A DNA stretch of 64,000 nucleotides from Flavobacterium sp. HJJ (GCF_015351475.1 NZ_JADKPR010000001.1:310001-374000), one strand, 5' to 3'. Counted from the first letter of the stretch, positions 7,632 through 16,704 are shown. Notes: generated by a model not told the origin, from the sequence alone. A program made the numbers and translations.

Positions 7632-8450
7632 ATGACAAACCCTATAGTTTCCGCAGCTTGGCTTCAAGAACATTTAAACGATACTGATCTAATTATACTT
7701 GAAGCAAGATTAGAACAGAATCAATCAAATTTAGAAAACCAAAATCCCAATCTGCAGATAAAGGGCGCTCGTTTATTTGATATCAAAAATAATTTCAGCA
7801 ACACCAGTAATCCCCTGCCAAATACTTTCCCTTCGGAAGAGCAATTCACTGCTGAAAGCCAAAAATTAGGCATCAGCTCCCACAGCACAATTGTAGTTTA
7901 TGACACTTTAGGAATTTATTCCAGTCCCAGAGCCTGGTGGATGTTCAAAGCGATGGGACATTCAAAAGTTTTTGTTTTGGATGGCGGACTTCCGGAATGG
8001 ATTAAAGAAGGATTTCCAACCGAAAAACAAAATCGGATAAATTATCCGAAAGGGAATTTTACCGCCAAATTCCAGCCAGAATTAATCAAAAACAAAGAAC
8101 AGATACTGGAAAACATCTCCACTAAAGAAGCCGTTCTCATGGACGCAAGATCAGCTGACCGATTTCACGCCACTCACGAAGAACCGAGAGCCGGATTGAG
8201 AAGCGGACATATTCCCGGTTCCATCAGCGTTCCGTTCACCGAACTGCAGCAAAACGGAAAATTCAAATCAAATGAAGAATTGAAGGAAATCCTAAAACTA
8301 GACAGCCAGCCATTATATTTTACCTGCGGTTCCGGAATTACCGCCTGCATTGTTTTGCTAGCCTGCGAATTGATTTCGGACAATCCAAAAGCCGTTTACG
8401 ATGGTTCCTGGACTGAATGGGGTATCAGTGATCTGCCTATCGAGAAATAA
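7632..8450 (+). CDS. sseA: 3-mercaptopyruvate/thiosulfate sulfurtransferase
   Basis: A 272-residue tandem rhodanese protein. The N-terminal domain (about 1-140) is the inactive copy, with the VVYDTLGIYSSPRAWWMFKAMGH segment compressed around residue 95. The C-terminal domain carries the active-site loop CGSGITAC with Cys232. A CGSG(V/I)T loop is typical of 3-mercaptopyruvate sulfurtransferases rather than the CRxGx[RT] loop of thiosulfate enzymes. It transfers sulfur to cyanide or thiol acceptors in the cytoplasm. It stands alone and is closed by a hairpin. Confidence 0.88.
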   Translation: MTNPIVSAAWLQEHLNDTDLIILEARLEQNQSNLENQNPNLQIKGARLFDIKNNFSNTSNPLPNTFPSEEQFTAESQKLGISSHSTIVVYDTLGIYSSPRAWWMFKAMGHSKVFVLDGGLPEWIKEGFPTEKQNRINYPKGNFTAKFQPELIKNKEQILENISTKEAVLMDARSADRFHATHEEPRAGLRSGHIPGSISVPFTELQQNGKFKSNEELKEILKLDSQPLYFTCGSGITACIVLLACELISDNPKAVYDGSWTEWGISDLPIEK

Positions 8451-8829
8451 AAAACAAACAATAAATTCCATATAAAAGACGGTTTTATTTTAAATAGAAC
8501 TGCCTTTTTTAATCTGTTTTACATATTTAAAATTATCCCGCCAGAAAAACGATCCTGTTTTCTTCAGCCATAAGATGCGGAATCATCTTTTCTTAAAATA
8601 AAACATAATACATTACACAGCAATTAATTACATGATAAAAATCACTTTAAAATGAGTTTAAAATTATTACCTTTATGTATCATTTTTATTCTCACTATTA
8701 AAGAAAAAATCATGAAAAAATATGCATCCATCATCTTGGTAAGAATATTTATAATTTCCCTTTTGCCATTTAGCACCATCGAGAAGGACTGGAAAAAATT
8801 GAACTGCAACAGCATTTTTTAGTCCTCAC
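8451..8829. other. Gap with a terminator and a possible gene remnant
   Basis: After the terminator hairpin the gap holds a 36-codon open frame at 8712-8822. It begins with a signal-peptide-like stretch (MKKYASIILV..) and stops 7 bp before the next gene. The following bases read in another frame give an LEKIELQQH string, which would fit a frameshifted remnant of a small secreted protein. I do not recognise a family and treat it as a remnant or leader peptide at best. Confidence 0.3.
8478..8511 (+). terminator. Hairpin terminator after sseA
   Basis: An imperfect 13-bp stem (GACGGTTTTATTT against AAATAGAACTGCC) is followed by six T, 28 bp after the stop codon. Confidence 0.6.
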
Positions 8830-9360
8830 ATGAAAACGCACGCATACATAGGAACCAGCCTTGATGGTTTTATTGCGCGAAAAGAGGGAGAAATCGATTG
8901 GTTAATTCAATTCGACAGTCCAGAAACCAGCCAAAGCTATACAGAATTCATCAGTAAAATTGACGCTATTGTAATTGGCAGAGGCACTTTCGAAAAAATA
9001 CTCACTTTTCCCGATTGGTTCTATCAGCAAAAAGTTTTTGTATTGAGCTCCCAGATTAAACACATACCTGAAAGTCTAAAAGAAAAAGCCACCGTTCTTT
9101 TGATGCCACCAAAAGAGTTACTGCTCTATCTTTCGCAAAATGGATATACTAACATTTATATAGACGGCGGGAAAGTAATACAAAGTTTTCTGAAAGAAAA
9201 TTTACTCGATGAACTAATAATTACTACAGTCCCTATTCTTATAGGAGAAGGCATTCCTTTGTTTGGAGGGCTTGACCATAACATTACTCTTAAACACATT
9301 CAGACAAATGTCTTTTCGAATGGGCTTGTAATGAGCCGTTATGAAAAGAATAACGGATAA
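8830..9360 (+). CDS. Dihydrofolate reductase/RibD C-terminal-family reductase (YyaP-like)
   Basis: 176 residues of the RibD_C/DHFR-like fold. Family features are the start AYIGTSLDGFIARKEGEIDWL, IVIGRGTFEKI, VLSSQ, the NIYIDGGKVIQSFL nucleotide-binding loop and a closing IPILIGEGIPLF-like segment. These small YyaP/YwjB-type proteins are predicted NADPH-dependent reductases, and few have a proven substrate. The next gene starts close to or just inside its 3' end, suggesting a two-gene unit. Confidence 0.85.
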   Translation: MKTHAYIGTSLDGFIARKEGEIDWLIQFDSPETSQSYTEFISKIDAIVIGRGTFEKILTFPDWFYQQKVFVLSSQIKHIPESLKEKATVLLMPPKELLLYLSQNGYTNIYIDGGKVIQSFLKENLLDELIITTVPILIGEGIPLFGGLDHNITLKHIQTNVFSNGLVMSRYEKNNG

Positions 9361-9394
9361 TCAACAGATAAAAACAACTCTAAATTACAATACG

Positions 9395-9982
9395 ATGATA
9401 CCTCAAATTGACACCCTTAAAGATTACCAAAGTTCAAAAAACAATACCATAGAAAATATGAAATGGGAAATAGATCCTTCACATTCGGAGGTTATGTTCA
9501 AAATAAAACACCTTGAAATCGCTTCCATAACCGGTCGTTTTGATGAAATTAAAGGAACTGCCGAAGCGGAAGAAGATTTTGAAAATGCTGTATTTTCTTT
9601 TTCTGCTGCTATAAATTCCATCAATACCAATAGCAAAAACAGAGATGCTCATTTAAAAAGTGCAGACTTCTTTGATGCCGAAAAATTTCCAAAAATCTCT
9701 TTCTATTCTACTAAATTTAAAAGAATCGGTGAAGCGTCATTTGAAATAATCGGCAGACTGACCATCAAAGAAATTACAAAACCAACAATTTTACATTTAG
9801 ACTACGGAGGCAGCAATATAGATCCTTGGGGAAACACAAAAGCAGGGCTTAAATTTAAAGGAATTATAAATCGTAAAGATTATGGTTTATCATGGAATAC
9901 AGCTCTGGAAACCGGCGGTGTTTTAATTGGTGAAGAAGTAAGGATAAACGGTAATATCGAATTAATAAAAAAACTGGAATAA
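9395..9982 (+). CDS. YceI-family protein (polyisoprenoid-binding-like lipocalin fold)
   Basis: The YceI domain begins at WEIDPSHSEVMFKIKHL and continues with GRFDEIKGTAE, the INTNSKNRDAHLKSADFF motif and FKGIINRKDYGLSWN, all standard for the family. No signal peptide is seen, so this is the cytoplasmic subtype. The start is uncertain: an ATG at 9341 overlaps the preceding gene, 9395 is used here, and 9458 (MKWEIDPS) gives a protein that begins exactly like most family members. Family proteins bind amphiphilic lipids such as isoprenoids; the role here is unknown. Confidence 0.82.
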   Translation: MIPQIDTLKDYQSSKNNTIENMKWEIDPSHSEVMFKIKHLEIASITGRFDEIKGTAEAEEDFENAVFSFSAAINSINTNSKNRDAHLKSADFFDAEKFPKISFYSTKFKRIGEASFEIIGRLTIKEITKPTILHLDYGGSNIDPWGNTKAGLKFKGIINRKDYGLSWNTALETGGVLIGEEVRINGNIELIKKLE

Positions 9983-9983
9983 A

Positions 9984-10319
9984 CTAACCGATCCGCAGTC
10001 CGTTTTCAATTTTAAAATCAGGAGCCAGCAGAATCACATCTCCCTCCTCACCTACGGCACCAAGTACTAAACACTCACTCATGAACTTTCCAATCTGTTT
10101 TTTGGGAAAATTGATTACGGCCACAATCTGTCTTCCTGCTAAAACTTCTTTGGAATATCGTTTAGTTATTTGCGCCGATGTTTTTCGTATTCCAATAACG
10201 GTTCCAAAATCAATTGTGAGCTGAAAAGCAGGTTTTCGGGCTTCAGGAAAATCATTGACTTCGAGTATTGTTCCTACCCGCATTTCTACTCTTTCAAATT
10301 CTGACCAAGATAAATCCAT
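9984..10319 (-). CDS. csaA: CsaA-like tRNA-binding domain protein
   Basis: 111 residues forming a single tRNA-binding (EMAP/CsaA) OB-fold domain. Visible features are VEMRVGTILEVNDFPEARKP near the start, IGIRKTSAQI, YSKEVLAGRQIVAVINFPKKQIGKFMSECLVLGA and a terminal ENGLRIG. The length and pattern match the free-standing CsaA, described as a secretion-related chaperone or tRNA-binding protein. It converges with the YceI gene, the two stops being 1 bp apart. Confidence 0.9.
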   Translation of the reverse strand: MDLSWSEFERVEMRVGTILEVNDFPEARKPAFQLTIDFGTVIGIRKTSAQITKRYSKEVLAGRQIVAVINFPKKQIGKFMSECLVLGAVGEEGDVILLAPDFKIENGLRIG

Positions 10320-10342
10320 TTTCCTTAAAGTTTATAGAATTC

Positions 10343-10390
10343 TAAGATACTAAGTTTTTTCTTTTTCTGACTTAGAAACTTAGAGTCTTA
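10343..10390. repeat. Imperfect palindromic repeat (TAAGATACTAAGTTT type)
   Basis: The arms TAAGATACTAAGTTT (10343-10357) and AAACTTAGAGTCTTA (10376-10390) pair at 13 of 15 positions. It belongs to the group of AT-rich palindromes that punctuate this chromosome and lies between two minus-strand genes. Confidence 0.55.
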
Positions 10391-10402
10391 ACCACATTAA
10401 AA

Positions 10403-10435
10403 GAAAAATCCCAAAACTGTAATTATTTTGGGATT
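10403..10435 (-). terminator. Terminator of the dual immunophilin gene
   Basis: On the minus strand, AATCCCAAAA/TTTTGGGATT forms a 10-bp stem followed by TTTCTTTT, 45 bp past the stop codon. Confidence 0.75.
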
Positions 10436-10479
10436 CTCTATTTATTCTAAAATAATCATTAACAATTAATAACTAATAA

Positions 10480-11412
10480 TTATTTAACGTCCATCAATTC
10501 TACATCGAAAATCAGGATAGCATTTGGAGGAATAACACCGCCTGCTCCTGCTGGTCCGTAGCCTAGGTCAGAAGGGATTACGAAACGGGCTTTGTCACCC
10601 ACTTGCAGTAAAGCAATACCTTCGTCCCATCCTTCGATAACATTTCCTCTTCCTAATGGGAATTCGATTGGTTTTTTTCTTGGGTAAGAAGAATCGAAAA
10701 CTTTTCCGTCTGGTAATTGTCCTGTATAATGTACAGAAACCGTTTTACCATTTTCTGCTTTTTTACCAGAACCTCTTTGGATAAATTGGTAACGCAGACC
10801 GCTCTCTGTTTTTTCAAAACCTGCAGCCAATGCTTCCATTTTCGCTTCAGATTCTGCTTTTGCAGCAGCTTCTCTTTTCATGCGGGCCCCTTTTAAACCA
10901 ATAAAAGCTTCAATTGCGTTCCATTTTTCAGCTTCTTCTCCAACTCTGATAATTTCTAATGTGTCCAATGAATCACCTTGAGCAACAGCATCAACTACAT
11001 CTTGTCCTTCTACCACATGCCCAAAAACAGTGTGTTTATTATCTAACCAAGAAGTTGGCACATGTGTGATAAAAAATTGAGAACCATTAGATCCTGGACC
11101 AGAATTAGCCATAGAAAGCACTCCTGGTTTATCGTGTTTCAAAGAAGGATGAAACTCATCATCAAATTTATAACCTGGATCTCCTGTCCCAGTTCCTTTT
11201 GGACATCCTCCCTGAATCATAAAATCAGGAATCACTCTATGGAAATTTAAACCATCATAGAATTTCTGCCCTTGCGGTTTTACTTTGTTTTCCATGTTCC
11301 CTTCAGCAAGAGCAACAAAGTTACCTACAGTTCCTGGTGTCAAATCGTGTGTTAATTTTACTAAAATCGTTCCTTTTGCGGTATTGAATTTAGCGTATAT
11401 TCCGTTTTCCAT
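10480..11412 (-). CDS. Dual-family peptidyl-prolyl isomerase: cyclophilin-FKBP fusion
   Basis: 310 residues with two complete PPIase domains. Residues 1-165 are a cyclophilin with the [13 protein letters not shown] core, the [16 protein letters not shown] active-site strand and [13 protein letters not shown] charged Ala/Glu/Lys-rich helix (about 170-195) links to an FKBP domain (about 196-310) with [45 protein letters not shown] and [13 protein letters not shown]. Such dual immunophilins (cyclophilin first) are known from Flavobacterium; the reverse order is known from Toxoplasma. It should assist proline-limited folding in the cytoplasm, since no signal peptide is present. A TAAATTTG box lies 24 bp upstream of the start. 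Confidence 0.93.
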   Translation of the reverse strand: MENGIYAKFNTAKGTILVKLTHDLTPGTVGNFVALAEGNMENKVKPQGQKFYDGLNFHRVIPDFMIQGGCPKGTGTGDPGYKFDDEFHPSLKHDKPGVLSMANSGPGSNGSQFFITHVPTSWLDNKHTVFGHVVEGQDVVDAVAQGDSLDTLEIIRVGEEAEKWNAIEAFIGLKGARMKREAAAKAESEAKMEALAAGFEKTESGLRYQFIQRGSGKKAENGKTVSVHYTGQLPDGKVFDSSYPRKKPIEFPLGRGNVIEGWDEGIALLQVGDKARFVIPSDLGYGPAGAGGVIPPNAILIFDVELMDVK

Positions 11413-11435
11413 TGTGTTTATTTTTTATTGAAGCG

Positions 11436-11443
11436 CAAATTTA
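11436..11443 (-). promoter_or_regulatory. Probable -7 box (TAAATTTG) of the dual immunophilin gene
   Basis: Reads TAAATTTG on the minus strand and matches the Bacteroidetes consensus TAnnTTTG, 24 bp before the ATG. No clear -33 TTG was found. Confidence 0.45.
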
Positions 11444-11472
11444 CAAATTAATTCAATATTAATCTGCCCTTT

Positions 11473-12639
11473 CTATTTTTTAGAATTTGGTTTATAAGTA
11501 AGTCCGTAAACTAATAATGAAAATAATGCCAAAACAGCACATCCGATAGTCACCGCGTGCCAGCCTCCCAGTTTCCAGAGCAATAACCCATAAGCAGAAC
11601 CGGCAGCTGTTCCCAAAAAGCTAAACGACATAAATACTGTATTTAATCTGTTTCTCGCTTCAGGCAAAAGTGAATATACCCGCGTCTGGTTTGAAATATG
11701 CACACTCTGGATTCCAAAATCCATTAAAACAATTCCAATAATAATTCCGATCACACTTTCTGCAGAAAAATAATAAACAATAAAACTGATTAGAAGCAAT
11801 AAACAGCCGTAACCGATTGCTATCCTGGAATTTCCCTTATCCCCAAATCGTCCGACTAATGGCGCAGCTAGAGCTCCTGAGGCGCCAACAATACCAAAAA
11901 GTCCTATTGTCGCACTATTAAAATAAAATGGTTTGTCTGAAAGCAGTAAAACCATTGTTGTCCAGAAAGCGCCAAATTGTCCAAAGCAGAATATATTGAT
12001 TAAAGTTGCTTCTCTCAAAACTGGCTGTGTTTTTATCAGTGTAAAAAGTGATTGGATTAATTGACCGTAGGAACCTTTAAATTGCGGCTTATTCACAGGA
12101 AATCTATTCTGAATAGCAAAAAATATCAAAAGACAAATTCCGGCAGCAATCCAAAACATGGACCGCCAGCCAAAAAGCTCACCGATAAATCCGCTTAAAG
12201 TTCGAGAAAGCAAAATTCCTAGAAGTAATCCGCTCATAATTGTCCCTACAACTTTCCCGCGCTGTTCGGGCACCGTCAAAGAAGCTGCCAATGGCAAAAT
12301 AAGCTGCGGTACTATTGATGTGATTCCAATAAGCAGTGATGCAGCCTGCAGAACAAAGAAACTCTGAGCTGTTGCAGCAATAATCAAAGCAATTACAGAA
12401 GCAAAAGTCGTTATCAGAATCTGCTTTTTGCGTTCGATTTTATCTCCCAGCGGTACCATAAAAAATAACCCAATTGCATAACCTGCTTGGGTTAGATACG
12501 TAATAGTTCCCGCATTGGCATCTGGAATTTTAAATTCGCTGGCAATTAAAACAATTAGAGGCTGGCAGTAATAAAGATTGGCAACTATAAGCCCTGTACA
12601 GGCTGCCATAAACAAGACATTCGTTTTGGATAGATTCAT
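11473..12639 (-). CDS. MFS transporter (DHA1-type, YnfM/AraJ-like)
   Basis: 388 residues with about 12 hydrophobic segments. The inter-helix motif A is visible as GDKIERKKQI near residue 65 and again, weakly, as GRFGDKGNSR in the second half. NLYYCQPL near the N terminus is typical of a sugar- or drug-efflux-like MFS subgroup. The substrate cannot be read from sequence. A TATTTTTG box on the minus strand (12644-12651) ends only 4 bp before the ATG. Transcription may therefore start at or next to the start codon, giving a leaderless mRNA, or the true start may be the Met at codon 11. It stands apart from its neighbours. Confidence 0.85.
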   Translation of the reverse strand: MNLSKTNVLFMAACTGLIVANLYYCQPLIVLIASEFKIPDANAGTITYLTQAGYAIGLFFMVPLGDKIERKKQILITTFASVIALIIAATAQSFFVLQAASLLIGITSIVPQLILPLAASLTVPEQRGKVVGTIMSGLLLGILLSRTLSGFIGELFGWRSMFWIAAGICLLIFFAIQNRFPVNKPQFKGSYGQLIQSLFTLIKTQPVLREATLINIFCFGQFGAFWTTMVLLLSDKPFYFNSATIGLFGIVGASGALAAPLVGRFGDKGNSRIAIGYGCLLLLISFIVYYFSAESVIGIIIGIVLMDFGIQSVHISNQTRVYSLLPEARNRLNTVFMSFSFLGTAAGSAYGLLLWKLGGWHAVTIGCAVLALFSLLVYGLTYKPNSKK

Positions 12640-12678
12640 GCTGCAAAAATAGTATTCTAATTTTGACTCACACTTTAA

Positions 12679-13026
12679 TTATTTCATAAAATCTTCGCGA
12701 ATAGGGCTGAAAACATCAATCAGCAGACCATCTTCCAGACAAAGCACGCCGTGAATCACGTGAGGCGGAATATAAAAACAATCCCCTTCTTTCATCACTT
12801 TTGTACTACCGTTAATGGTTACTTCAAATGCACCTTTGGCAACATTAGTAACCTGCGAATGGTAATGCTCATGCAGTGTTCCTACAGCTCCTTTTTCAAA
12901 AAGGACATTCACCATCATAATGGTATCATCATATCCCATTATTTTTCGTTTTATACCTTCACCTACAGCTTCCCACTCAAATTCATCATCTTTTATAAAT
13001 TCTTTACTTGCTCCAAAACTCTGCAT
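12679..13026 (-). CDS. Small cupin protein (KdgF-like)
   Basis: 115 residues forming a single cupin barrel. Metal ligands are seen in HEHYHSQV and in PPHVIHG, with the usual glycine turns in KGAFEVTING and EGDCFYIPP. The layout resembles KdgF, which linearises unsaturated uronates in pectin and alginate breakdown, but many unrelated small cupins look alike and no uronate genes are nearby. It sits 39 bp upstream of the MFS gene on the same strand, so a shared transcript is possible. Confidence 0.8.
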   Translation of the reverse strand: MQSFGASKEFIKDDEFEWEAVGEGIKRKIMGYDDTIMMVNVLFEKGAVGTLHEHYHSQVTNVAKGAFEVTINGSTKVMKEGDCFYIPPHVIHGVLCLEDGLLIDVFSPIREDFMK

Positions 13027-13086
13027 TGCTTTTTATTTTATCGTTTAAAATCTGCCTTAAATATTATGTCTGGCTATCGTTCTATG

Positions 13087-13153
13087 CAAAAATAACTCAA
13101 AGACTGCAATTCAGACAATCGTAAGATCATTTTATTGCATCCTTTGAGTTATT
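13087..13153 (-). terminator. Probable terminator of the TlpA-like gene
   Basis: A perfect 12-bp inverted repeat (AATAACTCAAAG at 13091-13102, CTTTGAGTTATT at 13142-13153) with a long loop. On the minus strand it ends in TTATTTTTG, 36 bp or more past the stop codon. The loop is long, so it could instead be one of the intergenic palindromes. Confidence 0.45.
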
Positions 13154-13189
13154 TATAAAAATTTGTGAGCTAGCCAGTAGTTATTAAAA

Positions 13190-15052
13190 CTACATGCTTA
13201 ACTGCTCATCAATCAGATGTATTAAATCTTCCTCAGAAGAACCAAATGTAACTACGCTTCCATTTTTGTCAATTAAAATTTTAGTTGGAATACCCTCAAT
13301 TTTATATTTTGCAGTAATAGCATCGTCATAATCAAAGACTACATTAAAACTGTATTTTTTATCATTAATAAAATTGGTAACTTTCTCAGTAGTTTCATTT
13401 TCCTTCCCTTTTTCCCATGTATTCACAAATAAAAATTCTACGTTCTTGTCTTTGTATTTGGTCACTAATTCCTGCATTGCAGGGAATGAAGCCTTACAGG
13501 GACCACACCAAGTCGCCCAAAAATCCAGAACTACTACTTTTCCTTTTAAATCGGACAGATTAATTACTTTTCCTTCCAGATTTTTCAAACTAAAATTGAT
13601 AGCGTCAGTACTGCCGTATTTTTTAACAATAGCTGCTTTTGCACTTGCATTTGCAGCTTCAATGGATTTTGCTTTAATAACTTTAAAAGAATCCAATGGC
13701 AGATTTAATTTTCCATATATTGCTTCCAATTGAGCAAGAAGCACTCTTGAATTTGTTCCTTTTGAAAGCTCGCCCTCAATATATTTTTTGGTAACTTCTA
13801 AGCCTTTTACTTTTTCCATATAAACTGCATAACGCTCTTTTCCATCTGGGCCAAAATCTCCCATTTGATAAATCTTATCCTGATATTGAAAAGCTTCTTC
13901 AAACCTATTTAACTTATATAATATTAGGGCATAAGTATCTGCGTACATATCATGAGTTCCCTGCAGATCTTCAGGAAAAGCAGCTTGTTTTTGAAGATCT
14001 GCTATTATGTCCAGCGATCTTTTTGATACTTTTTCGGCTGATTCAATATCTTTAGCAGGAGTCTCAAAATCTTGTCCGGATAATCCCCATGCATAATTAT
14101 TATAAAGTCCCGCCGCCTTATTCTTATTGGATAATAATTTTTCATACTGATCCAGTTTTTCAAAATCTTTATTGTCTAAATATATTTTCATTAAACTGGT
14201 ATAAAAATAATCTTTATACATTATTGGAATATTTTTAAAGGAAGCTGTATAAAAATTCAATCGTTCCAAAATATAAGTTTCTGTTTTATCCGGATGGTTT
14301 GCAAAATCAAAAAAGAAATTGCTGGATTCAAAACTGCCTTTTGGATATTTTGCTTTTATTTTATCTTCCAGCAGTTTGTTTTCGTCAGTCATTTTAAGAC
14401 GCGCATAAAGCCGCGCAGCAACCAGCAAATAGTCTTCAGAATTCTTTTTTTCGCATTTTTTGGCAAATGCCAGCATTTCAGTTTTCGTTTGTTCTTTATT
14501 AGAAGCCTCTTTTATGTATAAATAATTCTCATAACTTTTACTCTCCTTCATCTTGGGATACTTCATGAACATTTTATTGTACTCAGATAATACCCCTGCA
14601 GGACTGGAATCAAGTTTTAAATTAAGTTTTGATGCCAATGAATTACTTGCATAGTTTAAAATCTCAATTTTTGCTGCCCAGCATTTTCCTATATCGGCTG
14701 GAGACGAATTTAAAAACACATCATATCCAGTATTTTTATTGTTTTCAACTACTTTTTTCCCATCAACGATTGCTGCTGCAAAATATTTAATTGAGTCTGG
14801 AACCTGAAGAGCGAACTCGTAACCAACAGCTTTTTTAATTAACAAAGCACCGCCGCCTGTAAAATCAAAATTGTCATTATAAATAACTCTAACTTTGGCT
14901 CCATCTGGAATTTCTGTTCCTTTGGGCGGTTCGTAAACATAAGTGTTTTCTTTTCCAATTATTAGTTTTGAATTTTTCAAATACAGTTTCCCGATTTGCG
15001 AAAATCCCATATTAAAACACACCAAAAAAAGCAACAGTACTGTTTTTTTCAT
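13190..15052 (-). CDS. Exported TlpA-like thioredoxin protein with helical-repeat N-terminal region
   Basis: 620 residues from the Met that starts the signal peptide (MKKTVLLLFLVCFNMGFSQ); an upstream in-frame Met adds only MLNIYK. Residues about 20-125 look like a beta-rich domain, and about 130-460 are helical, like TPR-type repeats (LDIIADLQKQAAFPEDLQG, ALILYKLNRFEEAFQYQDKI). Residues about 480-620 are a thioredoxin fold with the redox motif WATWCGPCKASFP and the cis-Pro loop IEGIPTKILIDKNG. It is probably a periplasmic thiol reductase, or a scaffold handling a protein substrate. It is monocistronic. Confidence 0.88.
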   Translation of the reverse strand: MKKTVLLLFLVCFNMGFSQIGKLYLKNSKLIIGKENTYVYEPPKGTEIPDGAKVRVIYNDNFDFTGGGALLIKKAVGYEFALQVPDSIKYFAAAIVDGKKVVENNKNTGYDVFLNSSPADIGKCWAAKIEILNYASNSLASKLNLKLDSSPAGVLSEYNKMFMKYPKMKESKSYENYLYIKEASNKEQTKTEMLAFAKKCEKKNSEDYLLVAARLYARLKMTDENKLLEDKIKAKYPKGSFESSNFFFDFANHPDKTETYILERLNFYTASFKNIPIMYKDYFYTSLMKIYLDNKDFEKLDQYEKLLSNKNKAAGLYNNYAWGLSGQDFETPAKDIESAEKVSKRSLDIIADLQKQAAFPEDLQGTHDMYADTYALILYKLNRFEEAFQYQDKIYQMGDFGPDGKERYAVYMEKVKGLEVTKKYIEGELSKGTNSRVLLAQLEAIYGKLNLPLDSFKVIKAKSIEAANASAKAAIVKKYGSTDAINFSLKNLEGKVINLSDLKGKVVVLDFWATWCGPCKASFPAMQELVTKYKDKNVEFLFVNTWEKGKENETTEKVTNFINDKKYSFNVVFDYDDAITAKYKIEGIPTKILIDKNGSVVTFGSSEEDLIHLIDEQLSM

Positions 15053-15264
15053 CTTATAAATATTTAGCATTAGTGCCAGCAGGCCATAAAAGCTAACTGA
15101 CTGATTAGATAGAAACTCTAAAGTAAATATAATTGATTTTTACTACAGAAAAATCCTCTGTTATAAAAATAACTTTTATTTAAGATTTAAACAGGCAAGT
15201 CCGTTAAATAAAGCAGATGGGATTATTTTTTGCGTTTGAAAAATAATGTTGAAAATGCTTAAAA

Positions 15265-15708
15265 TCATTCAAAAAGGGATTTGACTTTTGGAGATTCTTC
15301 CCCTTTTTCGGTCAAGTATAAAGCAGCGCCGTCTGCATTTATAAAGTTTAAAATTACAGTCAAAACGATTCCGTCTTTTTTATCATACATAATAGTAAAA
15401 ATGCCGACTTCAGATTTATCAACTGAATTGTGAGTATTTTTTTTAAAATCAGTTTTATATTCTACAAAATAAAAACTATTGTTTTCATCGTAAAATTCTT
15501 TTCTAAACTCAATATAATACTTGTTTTCTATATTGTCCTTAGTGTTTTTTTTATTCAGAGTTCCTTCTTTTAAATCAAAAACAAATTCGTTATTCTCCAG
15601 CGAAAACTCTTGTGGCGGAATGCTTTTATACAGTGTCTGCACAATAATTTTCTGAGAATACAATTGATTGAACAATAAAAATGTGAATATATAAAATGTA
15701 AATTTCAT
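15265..15708 (-). CDS. Secreted hypothetical protein
   Basis: 147 residues with a clear signal peptide (MKFTFYIFTFLLFNQLYSQ) and a mature part of about 128 residues rich in Lys, Glu, Asn and aromatic residues, predicted mostly beta strand. I do not recognise a family. It lies at the start of an AT-rich accessory stretch, and the gap upstream holds one arm of the direct repeat that brackets the sirtuin gene. Confidence 0.65.
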   Translation of the reverse strand: MKFTFYIFTFLLFNQLYSQKIIVQTLYKSIPPQEFSLENNEFVFDLKEGTLNKKNTKDNIENKYYIEFRKEFYDENNSFYFVEYKTDFKKNTHNSVDKSEVGIFTIMYDKKDGIVLTVILNFINADGAALYLTEKGEESPKVKSLFE

Positions 15709-15769
15709 TTATTTTATTAAAAATGTATTAAGGGTTTAGGAAATTATAATATCCCGCCTGCTCTAGTGG

Positions 15770-15840
15770 TTTGGGACGAAATTAAGCCCATTATTCGGAT
15801 TTGCCAAATCTCCTAAATACAAAACCAACTTTCTATTAAG
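15770..15840. repeat. Direct repeat copy A flanking the sirtuin gene
   Basis: About 71 bp matching copy B (16716-16787) in the same orientation at roughly 85% by eye, with one single-base gap. Shared blocks include AAATTAAGCC, TTCGGATTTGCCAAA and AAATACAA. It lies immediately downstream of the sirtuin stop codon. Confidence 0.65.
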
Positions 15841-15846
15841 CAGATT

Positions 15847-16671
15847 TTAGCAGATTTGTTTTAATATTTCTTTTATTATTTTTAGAGTTTTAGTTGAAGT
15901 TTCGCGAATAATAATTTTATTTTTCTTGTTTTTAATTAGTTCTGTAAACAAATTATCTTCTGTATTTATATCAACGATTGTCCCTCCATATTTTAATGTT
16001 GTTTCTGCTATTGTCATTGGCAAATTTGTTGCTCCAGAAGTTCCCACAATGAAAAGAATTCCTGAATTTTTAGCAATTTTTAATGAGCTAAATTTTTTAT
16101 TTGTTTCTTCATTATAAAATTCATCAAACCACAAGATATTTGGTCTCATCCAATTTCCACATTCTTTGCATTTTAGTAATTGAATATCTCTTTCTGTTAA
16201 ATCTTCGTCTATATTCTTTCCTTCAATTTCAACAGGAAGACATTCTATTCCTTTACAACCATTGGAACATTTAATCTCTCTATTATTTCCATGTATTTCG
16301 TAAATTCTATTTGTCCCAGCACGTCTGTGTAAATTGTCTATATTTTGAGTTATTAAATGAAATTTATCTTGTAAAAGATTCTCAATTTCTACTATTTCAT
16401 TGTGACTTTCATTTGGTACAGCATTTTCAAACATCTTTTTTCTAAAAAGTGAGTATTGCCAAACTTCTTCAGGATTTTCTTTAAAATATTTAAAAGTTCC
16501 AAATTCCTCTGGTTTATGGAATTTAGTTCCTTTTATCCATATACCATCTGTACCTCTGTAAGTAGGTATTCCACTTTCGGCAGAAATTCCAGCACCAGTT
16601 AAAAACGTGAATAAATTTCTATTGTTTTTATTATATACTTGCTTTATTATTTTATCAAGTTGTTCATTCAT
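15847..16671 (-). CDS. cobB: Sir2-family NAD-dependent protein deacylase
   Basis: A 274-residue sirtuin. The NAD-binding TGAGISAESGIPTYRG, the TQNIDNLHRRAG motif and the catalytic His in IYEIHGNN are intact. A zinc module is present, with Cys pairs CSNGC and CKECG, and the end shows FIVGTSGATNLP and VDINTEDN. It removes acyl groups from lysines in the cytoplasm, coupled to NAD cleavage. The gene is more AT-rich than its core neighbours and lies exactly between two imperfect direct repeats, which suggests insertion as a unit. It could also act as an NAD-depleting defence sirtuin, but no partner domain is visible, so plain deacylase is preferred. Confidence 0.88.
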   Translation of the reverse strand: MNEQLDKIIKQVYNKNNRNLFTFLTGAGISAESGIPTYRGTDGIWIKGTKFHKPEEFGTFKYFKENPEEVWQYSLFRKKMFENAVPNESHNEIVEIENLLQDKFHLITQNIDNLHRRAGTNRIYEIHGNNREIKCSNGCKGIECLPVEIEGKNIDEDLTERDIQLLKCKECGNWMRPNILWFDEFYNEETNKKFSSLKIAKNSGILFIVGTSGATNLPMTIAETTLKYGGTIVDINTEDNLFTELIKNKKNKIIIRETSTKTLKIIKEILKQIC

Positions 16672-16704
16672 ATTCAGATTTTCTACAAATTCCTACAACA
16701 TCCA

